NCBI GenBank assembly: GCA_013399115.1
Contig: VXAA01001102.1
Location: 456,281 to 520,280 of the forward strand
DNA length: 64,000 nt
Reading direction: 5' to 3'
From: Anseranas semipalmata
Lineage: Eukaryota > Chordata > Aves > Anseriformes > Anseranatidae
The notes beneath the pieces are model-generated. The model was not told where the DNA came from. It searched no databases and saw only the letters and a program-made list of their open reading frames with translations. Below, one piece after another: positions 35,421-49,568 of this stretch. How positions within the stretch are numbered: position 1 is the stretch's first letter; every line of letters starts with the position of its first letter. Both the position numbers and the translations under genes were made by a program.

Positions 35421-38400
35421 GAGAAATCAGGTGTTTATTTATGTATTTGTGCGTTTTTTTTCCAAGAGTTTCTGAACAGGAAGGGAAAATGTACCGCATG
35501 CACAATATTTAAACTTCTGGCCCTTTAAGTCACAGTTTCCTAAGATACTTATCTAAAAGAAAGAGGTGGATTTGTTTACACTGTCACAAGGAAGAATACA
35601 GAAAGAGAAGTTAAAGGGAAATAAAATTACGGGTATATTATCAGTTAGCTTTTTCTCTTACTACAAAGACATCACATGAAGCAAAACTAGCTATCTCCCT
35701 AACAGCTTTTTGCTATGTGAAACACTTCTTTTGAAGAACAATGTCCCATGCGATGATGAGATGAACAGTTCAAAGGAAGGGAAAGAAACACTCAGTGGGC
35801 CAGGGCTGGGTTTTGCTCTGATGGGGGTTTGCATCTGTCTCTGGGAAAGGCAGTAACATGGATCTGGTGTTTCTGTGAATGCACAGTCAGGTCCCTTTGA
35901 GACTGACACCTGTGTTTGTCTGGTGAGTTCGTTCTTGGGCAGGTAAGAGTGGTGCTGTAGTTCCTTTTTTGATGTGGTCAGAGCTGCTCCCTTCATCACT
36001 CTCTGCTTCCTCTCCCCTAGCATCTGATTTTGTATCTTTCTCTTGCCTTCCTCGTTTTGCTCATCTATTCTCTGATGTTGTTCTTCTCCCGGACTCAGTT
36101 CTCCTTCTCTCCTGCATACAGGGAGTCACTAGTCTTTATCTTGTCCTTGCTGCACTGCAATCTCTACATGCTGAAGGAGAATGTTATGTTTAAATTATCG
36201 ATCTTTTCTGCTGGACCACCAAAATTCTCCCATTTCAAGGCGGTGTGTGAACATCTGGGGCAAACGGCTTTCTCAGAAAAAGGCCCAGCTGACCACTATG
36301 CCCTGCGACTCCACACCTAGACCAAGAGGGGCATTCTGAAATAAGCCCCTAAAATTCAATAGACAAGAGGAGCTGGCAGGAACTGAGATTTCTCCGATTT
36401 TGCAGTGTTTGAACTTGACATTCAAACTGTTACACCTTGTGTAAGACTGCCTTGTAAACAGCCTGTAGCGCTCAGCCAGTGTGCTGCACCAGCGCTCAGA
36501 AGCTGTCTCTTGTGAAGCTGCACTGTTTCCTAAATACGCTCCATGCACACTTCTAATACCACCTGGAATGATGAAACTAAAGTCAGTCCCTAAAGTTTAT
36601 ACAAGCTTTGCGGTAGCTGTCTGTCTCTTTAAATGTACCTAAGACCAAGCCAAATTATTACATGGTGGGGGTAAAATTGTGCTACACAAAGTGATGCTTT
36701 GGCATGAATTCAGGCATCTTAATGTCAGAAAGGGCCATTAAACAATGTCATCTGACCTGCTATATATACAGAGCATTGCATTTAATTACTGAGTGTAGTA
36801 CTAAGCGTACAGAGGAATCTTAAATGAAAAATCTGAATCGGGGACCTTCAACCTCCCTTTGTTTTTCTACGTTTATTTGACATTTCAAAACAACTTGGCT
36901 GCTTTTCAAGTGCTGTCAGAAGTGCTGTTTCCCTTTGAGGAGCCAGTAAGTTCTAATTTCAGGCAGCACATCAAGAGAAAACATCATTTCTCTTCCCAGC
37001 ACAGGCCCAGCGAGTCCAGAGAAGAGACGTTAGTGATTGCATAAGCAGCTACTGAAGAAATCCCAACTGGCAGAAGACTCCCAGGTCTTAATGCACAAGG
37101 GGAAGTTTGGGGGCAGAGGGCATAGGGAGAGGGCAGGATTCATGAGGAGGGAGAGCTGGATACTGGAATGCTTTAGGACAGAGAAGTCTCTGCTGCGCAA
37201 CCCCTCCCAGAATGGGAATAACAAAAATATTTCCCTCCTCCTTTTCAAAAACCAAAGCATTTGATAAAACAAAGACCCAACTTCTACAAAGTAAAAACAG
37301 TAACAATCACGCACAGCGGGGACCCAGTTTAGCTCAGAGAATTCCCTCTCTTGCCCTGTTGTCTTGCAGATTAGGAAGGCATTGGATGAAGAGATCTTGT
37401 CAGGGATATTAATGGAGCTCTCCTGCCGAGATAGCGTACATACGCTCTGGTCCCAGCCTTTCTGTTCCCATGTAGCAGCTAGCTCCGGAGATGTGTTTCC
37501 AAACAAGTTGATAGAGGCTATCTCAGGGAGGGTGAGGACAGAGCCGGGTACGAATGTCCTACCAGGCTGCATGACCCACAAGTGCCCTCACTCACAGCTA
37601 CCCTGTTAATGCTTCTGCCTGGGATTTTATTCTGTGGAGTGATTTGTTCTGAAATAAAGACCTGACGGATATATAAGCAGCAGAATAAGCTTCCTCTCTA
37701 CCAGCACTTTCCCACTCCACTGACACTTTGTTTTATCTTGTTTCTTCAGAGTTTTTGTCTTTAACAGGCCATTTCTTATTCTTAATGCTTGACATCTCTG
37801 GCAGGTGCTAGATCCATTCTTCCTCTCTGGCAGTTTTAGTGCAAGAAATGCTTTTGTTTTGGAGGAGAGGAAAGTGAGAGAACAAAAACAAAGAAGGTAA
37901 ACAAATAAATTCAGAAAGAGATTTACAAAGACAGCATAGGGAAAATTTCCTCTGCTCCAGATGAGAGTATGTAGTGTGCTTTGGCAACATGTAGTGCCTG
38001 GCTGCTATAGTATGCTGATAGCACTGCTTCCATTTTTGAGCCTATTTATATTCTGGAAGATACTTAAGCCAGCTAGTGATATGGAAGTTGATGATTATTG
38101 GCAATGGCATCTCTAAGAGCTGCTTAGCCTAGAGTCATACTTAAAAATCAAATGTATGAGATCCAGCTGCAGAACTGCAAAATGTAGAAAGTCGTGTAAG
38201 ACACTAAAGATTTCCTTCTCACATGGTTGTGAGAGCCATTACCTTTCCTGTTACACTCCCTGGATGCCTAGAGCTAGAAACATGAACTATTATAGTTGGA
38301 GTTACAGAGCCAAAGCTCTCAGGCTAGGACTGCAAGGGATCAAAATTCTCAGTAACACAGTGTTACGCTGTGACTTCGTCAACACTGGAAAATCAAACAT

Positions 38401-39949
38401 GCCTGGGCCAAATGGCATGGAACACCAAAATCCATCCTATTAAATTCTCTCTTCACTAAAAACTGTGTGCATCTGTACATGGGAGTGGGCCTCGATCCAG
38501 AATATCTTCTGAACTGTGATTGGGAGCTGCCTGGGAAAGTGCCAATTGGCCAATGTGAAAACTACCAGAGACTGTTCTGACAATTTAATTTCTGACAATT
38601 TAGTTTATATTCAGAAACCTTTCTTGCCACTGCTGAAATTACTAGAGTGGACACTGTCTGAAACTATGTTTTCCTCACCTTTCTGACCACCGTAATATTC
38701 CATCTTCTGTCCTCTGTATTATGTCCCTTTGAGTACACGGCCAAGAGACTTAATTATTCCATGATTTGATACTTACTGGGTATAAATGAGCTATTTTAGT
38801 TAATAAAGAGTCATATTAAATACAAAATTCATTAAACTGGATCCAGAATTCTTGACAGAAATACTGTGCTTTTATCACCATGACCCTAGCAATCGATAAG
38901 TCTCATGCTTTACATACTCCTTTTCCCCTAAAAGTTCCTGAAGGATCACCCCTTTGCAAAGGCAGTTCAGCCTTCCTTCAGGAACACTTGTTGAGCACAG
39001 CAGGTTGGCAGGCAAAAGAGAGGCTGGTAGAAGAGAATACTTTCTAACAGATAGCCCTCATAAGCAAGGAAGCCAGTGGAACAGAAGTGCTCTTTTGCAA
39101 TTAAGCTGCTCCTTGGCATATCCATGCCTCTCCTAGGATATTAGAGTTCAGAAGAAAAAGATACTTCATGATCCTATAAGATACAAGCACTAGATGGAGC
39201 AGCGAGCAAACTTCTGGACTCTTTCATTGCTTATATTCAATCCATGAAGTTACCAGATAGCCCACTTGGAATTTGAGCTGTCAAGCTAACTCCATATCAC
39301 TATTTTGTAATGATGCAGGCGTGCCTTGTGTAGGGCTCCCACCTGAAACTATTAGGCTGTATTACAAGACATTTTGGATTCAGTACAATTACTGATGATA
39401 AACAACTGAAGGCCACATTCTTAGATATATTCTTAGATGTTTGTACTCACTTCTTTGCCTAACAGTGTTAACCAAGATATACCCTTTTTCAAGATTTTCA
39501 CTAAAGATCTATAATTCCACTGTAACTCAGTTGTCATTAGACTGCTGAGAGCTTCAGTCAACATAAACCAAAAGAAGACATTTTTGTTTAACAATGGTAC
39601 ATCACACCTTGTCTGCCTTACAGAAATACCACAGCTTTGTCATAGCTGGTGGTCCGCAAAGACTCTGGGCCTCCCTTATGTTTGAAGATTTCCATTGTGA
39701 AGCATCTCTGACTTTAGAAAACTCAAAGTGTGTGTAGAGCAGGGGGAAATTTTCTTAAGGCACCTGTTTTGGGTTCCAGGCACTTGTCCAGTTGGAGAAG
39801 AAGTTACCTTGTTGAATGGGAAAATGTGTATTGTTAGAAAACAGCCTCATGATTCTTAATGTAACTTGGAGGGAGAGCGGGGGCTGATATATATATATAG
39901 CTTTTAATCATTTGGGAATGCCACTGTGAAATTTGGCTTTCTTTAAAGA

Positions 39950-39972
39950 ACAACAACAACAACAACAACAAA
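39950..39972. repeat. AAC trinucleotide repeat
   Basis: About seven AAC units in a row, in non-coding DNA. Confidence 0.9.
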
Positions 39973-42900
39973 ATAGAAAAGGAGAAAGGATATTTCCACC
40001 TCTTCCCTTGACAAAAACAATCTTTGTAATGTCAACCAACAGCTAGTGCTGAGCTTATCACTCCCTCCACTGTGCCCTGCTCTCCCACCTCAGTTCCCTG
40101 TTCTGGCTTCTCAAACTAACACCCTTTGGAGCTGATTGAATAATGGACTTTTCACTTCAGGGTCTGCATCAAATAAGTGAAAAAAAATCATGTGGGTTGG
40201 ATAAGGAATTATTCAATTTAGCTTCAAGACCCTAGATTTTAAACTTCATTGTAAAAATGAAAGAGGGTCACTTTTAAAATGAAAAGTTAAACTGGATTGT
40301 TTCTAAATGACACTTCTCAGGTCTTACCCTTTCTTACTTTTTCCCCTATAGACTATTTATCAAAATTGGTAGTACCCTAGTTTGCCAATTTCATGGCAAA
40401 TAGCTTTAGTTTTCCAGAAACTGCAGATGTCCCTTGTCAGATTACTAAGGAAATAACAATAGAGTATAAAATGATTACTTGAGAGATATTTCAAGAATTA
40501 CTCATGTCAGCAGGTGGGTACAAACCTACATACCCACATTTATATCATTAGAAAGCTGAAGGCAATCCCAAATTCTTCTCTTAGTTTTTTTCCTCACTCT
40601 TCCCTTTTCTAATGTGCTTCCTAAATTCATCCAGTGCTTTGCACAGAATCCATCCGTCTGATTTTATGGCTAGTGCATGCTCCCAAGAGGCAGGAAAGGA
40701 TTACAGCTTGGTTAGAAGGACTCAAAAGAAAAGTTTCATTTATGCATGTAAAGCTGTTAGTTAACTGAATTTAAGCATCAGCAGGCTAATGGCTGTTATC
40801 TGACTGCAAAAAACATTTATTTTACATTTTAAGAGCCAATGTAGTATTTTCAGACCCAATGTAGCATCATGCTACATCTCTCAATAGCCCCAGTAGCATC
40901 TCTCAAGAGATGTGTCAGTGATTTCTGATGCAAGGAAGAACCATCCCCAGCCCTAACAATAATTACTGCCTCATTCACCTTGTTCCCCTTCTTGCCCTGA
41001 GCCTTGCAGTCACGGGTAACTGCAGCAGCAGAAGTGATGCTCAGGCAGCATATAGCAGTCAAATAGCTCATTCTCACCTCATCCAGCACAGGTGCCACAG
41101 ACAGGCACTGAGGAGGACAGACTACTGGACACAGGAGATTGACTTCTTCATCTGTGCCCAAAGCTGGCCCCGATTTGAGGTGTGATGGCAGTATATGTTA
41201 ACATGTGACAACAGACAGATTTTCATAGTTTAGCAATGTATCTGTGTTAAAACCTAGCCAGGGAAGGTTTGAAAATATGCAAAGGAATGCTAACATCACA
41301 CCTTAATTCCTACTCCTGTCAAATGCAAAAAAGCACTATTAACCTGAGCCAAAAGCACTTGGTGTTGAAAGGAAATCCCACACAGAAGTGGCAAGATTCA
41401 TAGAAAGAGACCTCAACTAACACAAATCTGAATGCCAATGTTGATCAAGAATGAGAACATCGCTGTCACATAATGGGAAAAAGTAACTTGCAGATGGCAA
41501 TAAACACTGGTAGCGTTTTTGAGAATAATTACTTTGAAGTTCAATTTAGTAGTGGTTATCACTGAGACCATTCTAAAGAAGAGAGGAGTATAGGATGTTA
41601 GCAGAGAAAAGTTTTAAGTTTGTTACTTTATTAATAATGATTTGTAGAACACAGTAATAATCACTTGTATTTGTATAGAGGCTTTCATCAATGTCTTGCT
41701 ACAGAAAGACCTAATTGATTTTATGGAGAGAACTACACAAATTCTGAGGACATGCCCAATAAATATTAAACCACTTTCACCTGCTTTTCCATTGGCTATA
41801 CAGGAGACAAATCCAATTTCCATGATATCACTTCTCTGCAAAATTGCAGACCCAGATGGAAACAGGACTATGCTAACACAGTGACGACACACCACATTCT
41901 GTGTTTGCTTAACGTACACATTGTTGTAGTGTGCTCCTATTTCAAATGGCAATTGCTCTGAATTATGGTAAGGTACTTTAACTAAAGCTTTTCTATATGG
42001 AGAGCAAGGTTAACATTTCTTAAACTTGAAAGTCATGCACTTATTTAGCAATGTGTTATTTCACTTGGTGGAATAATGAAGAGTAGAAGCAAAAACAGAC
42101 TGCTTGCACTGTCTGGCATCCTTTGTTGTGCTGTCATCAAAGTGATGCTGTTGCAAGAGGGGTAGCTCAAGCGCATCACCAAGCTTTGAAACAATCTATG
42201 CCATTACGTGAAAGTTTCCATGAAGCCCCAGTGGCTGTATAATTATTGAATGTGAATTGGTTGAAAATGCAGTATTTCCTGTAATGCCTTTGCAAAAAAA
42301 GAGTGAAATTTTGTTCACTCCTCCTCCTAAAGCAATAATAAAACCAAAGTACAAAATCCCTATACAGCGGCAGGTGAAAGAGAGACATGAGATGATATAA
42401 AACACTACTGAACAACAAACAAAGAAAGGATAATCTTGTATTAAAAGTTCAGATTCAGTGCATCCTGAAAGAAGAACATACTAAAATAAGAACCCATGGA
42501 TTCATCTTCTGGTAACATGAAATCATGAAATGTAACTCATTTCCATATGTTTTCACTATGGCCATCTACTCAATGGAGTCAAAATAATTTGGCTGACTGT
42601 TGTCAGCTCTGTCCTATACTTGTCAGGAGACAACAATCCTTTTCTCCCAAAGGACAGCAACGTGTGCAAAGCAGGAGGATTTGAGCTTTGCTCCTCTTTT
42701 CTTTTCTTCTTCTTCATTTTTTTTTTAACTGAGCTTTGCTTAGGGAGAGCAAAACAGCTGTTTTATTGTTGTGATCCTGCCAGAAGGCTGTGATGCTGGA
42801 GAATGCAGACTGAAGCTCCGTCAATTTGTACCTAGCAATATGTACACTCTGCATTTCATATTAGCCAGTTTAATATGATTATGGGACTTTGTTTTCTCAC

Positions 42901-43779
42901 CACTGGAGTATATTTTTTATTTAAGAAGAGGAGCACAGGTGTTGCTGTTCTGCCTAGATGCCTCTAGGGAACTTTCTTTAACATCTAAAGCCTTTTTCTG
43001 GCACCCAACTTATTCTCTAACAACAACAGTTTTGATAGATCCATTTAGTCTTTTGAGAAACAACTAAATTCTGTGGGTTAACTTGTCTTCTTTTACCATC
43101 TAAGGAATATTGGCAGGCTGCAACCATTTTCCTCTGTTAGCCCTTGAAATGATTCTTCATGCTTTTGTCACATAATTAAAATTAGATTATTGCAACTCCC
43201 TGCTGGCTGGCCTTAGAGCTTTGTAAACACTCCAGCTGGCCCATAGGTTCATAGTGAAAAGGATGCTCTAAGCATATTCTTTCTTTGTCCTCTCTTCGCT
43301 CATCTGTGTTGAAATCACTGCACTTGCTAACTGCCAGCAGAATGTATTTGGTTATTGCTTTCTAAGGGCAGTAAACATAATGTCAGAGACATTATGTGCC
43401 AAAGTCTCTCTCAAGCTTTGCTTGAAAGAGTCTGGATGCAAGAGCTTTCAATCTATTTTCTCATTGTCGGTGAGGTCTCTTTCTGCTGAAAAGGAGAGGG
43501 AAAGAAGGGGGAGGGAACTGAGGAGCACAGGCTCCCTTAACACCACATTCAAATGGAAAATGCATATAGCTACATGATTTCAAAACCAGGGGCTGTCTTT
43601 CACTGACTGGCATGTAAACACCATGGACATTATGCAGTTATTTCTCCTATGGCAAAATGACTCCCTTTCCCCTCAAAAGACGAAACCCATTTTGAAATAA
43701 CAGCATCTGCCACTACAGCTAGGCTTTCTGAGTTCAGTAGGCTGGTTCCCTGGCTGACTTCTTTTTATGTCACATTTGC

Positions 43780-44165
43780 TTATGGACCATTACTCCCACA
43801 TTCACATCCAACCAGTTCTGTCTTATAAATCTTGTATGTAACACTGTGATTGTGTGAGATTTGCTTGATGAGCTTGTACGGATTATTGTATTAAAGTTCT
43901 CAAGGGCCTGAATGACTAATTGTTAAGGAGAGAGAACAATGCAGGGAGAATAGTGCTATAAAAGTTATACTAATGGCATAGTTTGTGTTTGGACATGATT
44001 GCTCATCTGTCACATGTACAGATCATCGTTTAGTGTCATCTGGTTTTATGGGCCTATAACCTCTCATCTCTGTAATCAGCTAGTGAATAAGCACTTAATT
44101 TACTGAAGGAGAATTATTAAGGTTGAAGATGCACAAACAGGCAGTAAAGCTGGCTGTATTGAATT
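43780..44165. promoter_or_regulatory. Candidate conserved non-coding element
   Basis: A repeat-free, AT-rich segment of about 390 bases without homopolymers. It is dense in homeodomain-type cores (TAATTG at 43916-43921, CTTAATTTAC near 44094-44103) and TGATTG/TGATGAG words. This texture is typical of deeply conserved vertebrate enhancers, but conservation cannot be judged from one sequence. Confidence 0.25.
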
Positions 44166-46202
44166 CTCTGTAACTATCAGAGCCTCATCACCTTCGCTGA
44201 GCCAAGAGTACATTTGTTAGGATCAAGTTTTAACGTAGTCTTGGCCAGCCAGTGTTATGAAATGGTGACTATGGATGCAGAACCACAGTAGTAAGACTGT
44301 AAAACAGGAATGTTCCCTTATTTGTGCTTCACATTGTCACTCATATTCATGATTTATGTTCCAGCATAGTCACCTCTCTGGTCAGTCACTTTTTCTGTGC
44401 TATTTGCTGCCTGGTCCTTTGGGCACCAATGTCTAGTTATGCGGTGCTGTTACTAGCCAGGGGCTTGATTTTAAGTCCCGCGACACATTTCCAGAATGGC
44501 TACTCCCCCATCCAGCTGAAAGTAGGAGAGCTGCAGGTCTTTGGCAGCTCTGCAAATCAAGACAGCTCCTAGAAGAAGTCTGAAAACACAGTTGATTCTC
44601 ACACTCAGCTTCCTGCCACGGTGCAGTTTGTGACTGCTGGCAGCCACAACATAGCATAAGCTCGGTTTCTTCTTTCCCTGTCCCACTGGGGCTTTTCCTA
44701 ACATAAATACATCACCGTGGGTAAGCAAGTGCACAATGCCACGGCTAACGCAGAGAACAGACCTCCTATGACAGAGACAGTATTTGCACTGCTCTGCTGC
44801 CTTCCCAGGGCAAACATCTCCTCCGGGGACCTGCTCCACTGCACTGCTGGCAAGCCACTGCCTTTGAGCAGGGACGGTGCCAGCCTCCCAGACAGCCGTA
44901 AGTATGCGAAGCCAAGACACCATGTATCAGGGCCTGTGCATGTGTCAAGGACAGGTTTTCCAGCCTGAAATGTCAAAGCAACTGTTCTTCCCTCAGGAGG
45001 TGCATTTGTCTCCACGGTGAAGAAAATGTATTATCACAAGTGTTGCCTTTCAGCTCAGAGCTGGATACAGACTAAACAGGCACTGCATCCAGCAAAATCT
45101 CAGCATCCCCCTCTTCAGAAACATTCAGATCTTCGGTCAATTTTTTTCTTCTAAGAACCAGCCTGCTTCCAAAAGGAGTGAGCTGAATACTGACCGACAC
45201 AACCCTTGCTTCCAGACTTCACATGACAATTGCTTGGAAAGCAACACTTAACATTTTTTCTACAGAGGACGACTCTCAAACCTAGCGTCCTTGTTAGCCA
45301 TTTTCAAATGTTTTCTGGTCGTGACCCTGTTTCAGACTGGGACTCCACTTCTGGTGAGCCCTTGACCCCAAATATCGGCATGGACAAACGGCTTCTAACT
45401 GGGCTCCGTACTTTGCTCCTAACTTTACAGACCCCACGCAGAGACACGACCCCTAGTTTCAGACTGAGGGACATGGAGCACTCCAGCTTGCTCCAGCCAG
45501 CTGCTGGGGGCTCACGGAGGGCCGTGCAGTGATGTTGCTGCTGCAGGCACCTGAAGGCCTGAAGGCATGCTGAAAGCTCAGCTGAGAGCCCACTCCTGAC
45601 CACACACCAGCTCCCTTCTGGGTCTCAGCTGTTGACTCTGGCTGAATTAGTCACTGCTGCAAGCCAAAGGAGCCAGGACCTGTGGTGTAGTTACCAGTTA
45701 AAGCTTAAGCCACCGTACGATGCCTCAGAAATGCAGGCTTGTGGAATAGAAAGCAGAAGGTTACGCAGAAGGAGGTGGATACCTTCCCACTGGATTAAAA
45801 TGCGCAAGGAGAAAAACTCGTTATCTTTCACAAGTAATTTCACATTAGTTCTCCTGTGTTGCTGTGGTCATGTTTCTCTCTTTCAAAGTAACAGGAGGGA
45901 GGATGGTGTGGGTTCTTTCGTTTCCTTTTATTTTTTATTTTTTTCAAATTAGGACATGTGGGCTGTGACCCAACCAAAGCCTCACATCCATAATAGAAGT
46001 CTGCCTGACCATAACTTGCATATTCCAATTTTCATTCACAGGCTTATCTGCTGTCCAAGTATTTTTACTCTCTCTTAATCAAATACAAATTCTAGCTTAA
46101 CTTAAAATAGACATGTCAGAAACACTTGACATGACCTGCATGCCTGTCAACAAGTGATAATCAAATTTCCTTGCCACACTAAAGTTGAGCAGGAGACATT
46201 TC

Positions 46203-46226
46203 TTTTTTTTTTTTTTCTTTTTTTTT
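46203..46226. repeat. Poly-T tract interrupted by one C
   Basis: Fourteen T, one C, then nine T. Low complexity. Confidence 0.85.
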
Positions 46227-46429
46227 AAGAAAAAACACAACCTATCCGGTTTCCATATCATATTGAATTTCTGAAACACAACAGGAGTTTTTCTTTTATG
46301 CAAAGGACTTAAAAAGGAGTACGAGCAGTTAAAGGGATGTCTGCTGAAGCTGGGATGAGGGTAGGAGGCACACTTCTTTTTGAAACAGCATACATGCAGT
46401 GTTACTGAAACTTAAAGAGCAGAGGGGGG

Positions 46430-46710
46430 GATTATTTCTCCGCTTTTTCTGTTTATTTATCATGTAAATTCAGTTTCCCTTGTATAAATATTTAGCTTCT
46501 CCCTCTCTCTCTGAAAATCAAACAGCAGCAGGGGTAGAAAAGCAGGGAATGCAATTGTAAAATTGGCATCACAGTGGATTTGTGCAGGTTTGGGAGCTGA
46601 AACAGTTTTTAATGCATTTGTTATGAAATTACAAAAATTCCTTACAAATTTACTGGAAATAATTTTTTAACACAGTTCCAAAAGGAAAGTTCAGTCAGAG
46701 AAATTTCTTT
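46430..46710. promoter_or_regulatory. Candidate conserved non-coding element
   Basis: A repeat-free AT-rich block contains TTTATTTATCATGTAAATT and TATAAATATTTAGC words followed by a short CTCTCTCTCT run. It lacks the decayed transposon phrases found elsewhere. The call rests on texture alone. Confidence 0.22.
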
Positions 46711-48250
46711 TAAAAGAAAACAGTGATAATGCAGTAATGTTCTTCAGAAGAAGGAGAGAAGATAAAGGTGTAAAGAAGGAGAAGTTATTCCAGTCACTTT
46801 CAGCATAGGCTTCCTCTGGATGCGTTTGCCAAAAACAGAGAGCATGTCCCAGCAATATAAACAAATAGGCCTGTGCAGTATGTGGTTAAAATTATCAATG
46901 TCTCACTAACTTGTGATCCAGACTAAGCAGGGCATTAAAAAAAAAAATCCGAAAGAGCACAGCATCTTCTATTCCTGAAGAGACCGAAAGGGTACACTGA
47001 CATAACAGTTTCCAACAGCTGTCATAACAGCGTGCACGGGGTCATGCTGGAGCTGATGGACAACAGCCTCTTGCACACAGAGCGCTGGAGCCGTGCTTCG
47101 TGGGGCTGCATGTTCCCAGCTTCAGCTCTGGTTACTCTGTACAGTATATCACAGCTTAATCCGTCTGGGATTGTCTGGGTCCTCCTGTGAGGGGTTCTCC
47201 GACATGTCCTTTTCTGGCTTTGCCAAGGCAGAGGAATGCCTGCCCCTGCCTCCTTCACTTGATTTTTCCTGGTTCGGCTTCTGACACAAAAAGGCCCTCC
47301 TCACCCAGAGGTGTGAGGAGATGTGGAGAAGAGGACTTTTCCTTTCCACACCATTTGCATTGTTTTGGGGTGTAAAAGTTCCAAATCTCTGATAAATAAA
47401 GCACCGACAACAAAAGCAGCTAGTTGTCGTGACATCACTGCTCTTAAGACATGAACTTACCGGGTTAAAAACTGAGACACTTCTTATTTATTTGAACAAT
47501 CTCCCACTAAGTTCAATGCAACTGTACCCAGAGAAAACTACAGTGAGGACTACAGAACAGAAAAGCTCAAAATTATCAAATGATCATCCCAGAAAGGCTC
47601 CTGCTGTGGGAGACACGGTTGCGCCTGTTCCCATGAGACAGGAGAAGGAACAGGACAGAGACAGATTTGGCACCCCTCCTTGCCTAGCCCTCGCTCCAGC
47701 TCTGGGGAGACTGCTGGTCCTCTCTGACAAGCCCCTCCGAGGAAGAGGAGCATTGCAACCCTTCCCAGAACACTTCAGCATGGGAAGATGAAGAGAAGTT
47801 GCCCACAGACACAGAAAAGTAAGGAAAGTGGATACCAGGCCTCCAGAGCTGATGGATATTCCAAAATAAAGGCTGCAGGAAGAGACCTTGCTCTTCTCCA
47901 GCAGTTGCATGGGCCTACTCCCCCAGCAGCACAGCTTCAAGAGGGATGTTCTGCACCAGGAGCCTCCCTCACCAAGTGTTGCCTTGTGAAAAGAAATAAG
48001 GGGCCCCCTGGCATAGATTTTGCCATGGGAAGTTTGCAGATACAGTCTGAGGATGTCTTAAGTGTTTCCTGTGGATTCCCAGTGCAGGTGATAGAGTGAA
48101 TTCTGAAGATCAGGTCTCTCATCTTCCTTCTCTGTATGCAGTCTGAGGCACCCAGAGCCTAGGGCTCCACAAGTCTAAGAAAATGGCAAAAAACATGTAA
48201 TTTCTGAGTGGAAAAAGTGAGAACTGCACCTCAGGGAAGCTGAGGTGCAT

Positions 48251-48300
48251 AAAATAAACAAACAAACAACAAACAAACAAACAAAAAAAAACACAAAAAA
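48251..48300. repeat. AAAC/AAC simple repeat
   Basis: Repeated AAAC units with an A run in the middle; low complexity. Confidence 0.9.
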
Positions 48301-49487
48301 CCTTTTTTTGATAGAGGTACCGTCTGGATTCTGACTCTTAGATAAAAACCAATTTGCAATGCAAAACCCATATTTAACAAAAAAGGCAGTGAAAGAGGCC
48401 AGAAAAGGTGTCAAACGTCTGATACAAAGTATGGTCTGAAAAAATGTGAGAGGAGTATGGATGATGATGCTAGAGGCGTTAAAGAAACAACCAGTTTTCT
48501 GGATATTTGTCTTTCAAGATGGCAATTTGTGTCATTGTCATTTTTAAGATGCTTCTGGACTTTTCCCTTTCTGTTCCTCCAGTTTCAGCTGTCCCTTGCT
48601 ATCCTGACACTGGACAACAGGCTAATGCCCCCTTGGTGTGCCAAATGTGGAGCGAGCCATTTGCATAGGCCATGCTCTACTGGAGGGGATGAAACCTCTG
48701 AAAAGCAGCAGGAATGGTAAATCCCTTAACCTTTTCCTCTCGACTCTCTCTCCCAAACTGACAGTGTGATTGTGCCACAAGGCAGAATCAACACCTGGGA
48801 CAACACAGAGCCAATGGACGTGGAACTCATATTGTATGCAAATGACGCTGACTAGCTGAAAGACCTTTGGCACCTTTCTATGGTGAAGCTTTCAAGGGAA
48901 TTTCCTACAGAAGGAAACTGCAATGTTGGCGATTATACATACGGCATGCTCAATTTACACACTTCCAGAAAAAAAAATCTGGTTTAGGACATTATAAACC
49001 GCATGTGTTTCAACAATTTCACTAGTTCTAGTATCAACAAAAGAAAGGAAGAAAAGGCTGCAGAGGACAACTCGCAGAGGCTGGGGATTAGTGAAAGGAA
49101 CGTGAAACCATGAAAGGTGTACATGCCCATATTTTCTGTAATGCTCACTGCAACTGCCGAGTAAGCAACTGGCCGCTCCTAGTGTGACTAATGGTGTAAC
49201 TACTTAATAACTTACTTCCACTGGAGTCTGTGAAAATTCAATCAAAACAAAACACGCTGTTTAGAACAGAAATGCTCACTATCTGCTGTCAACTGCAGCA
49301 AACTATTTCAGCACATGTACGAGTCTAAGCACACACACAATTCTGTTGAATGCAATATAACTCTGAAAGCTGTGTGCTCACACTAACTGCTTTGCTGAAG
49401 TAGGGTTTCCATCTGTCTGTATAGAGCTGCACATCCAAAGTCTTCGCAACTTCACTTTACAGCCATTAGTTTTGGCCCCACAGGAAG

Positions 49488-49568
49488 CTATTTATAAATA
49501 TCTGAATTAATTAAATCAGCTCTGTACAGCAGAAAAAGGAATCAACTTAATACGGTTGCTATGGCAAC
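49488..49568. promoter_or_regulatory. Candidate enhancer with MEF2-type site and RFX X-box
   Basis: CTATTTATAA at 49488-49497 fits the MEF2 consensus. GTTGCTATGGCAAC at 49555-49568 differs by one base from the perfect palindromic RFX X-box. The two lie 57 bases apart in repeat-free DNA with a TTAATTAA core between them (49507-49514). Both are long enough that chance matches are uncommon, and the X-box is the rarer. Which gene, if any, is controlled cannot be seen. Confidence 0.4.

Noticed and set aside
35034..35528. 164-codon + strand frame across the CpG-rich block
   Set aside because: Its first third is antisense CR1, it passes through the N, and the rest is stop-poor only because of high GC content.
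37030..37581. 183-codon minus-strand frame, the longest single-frame ATG ORF I saw outside the CR1 copies
   Set aside because: Composition is unremarkable, with no domain or repeat. Good-sized frames exist on the opposite strand too, as expected by chance in DNA of this length.
44471..44923. 150-codon minus-strand frame
   Set aside because: Overlapped by several other open frames on both strands in a locally GC-richer, stop-poor stretch; no recognisable family.
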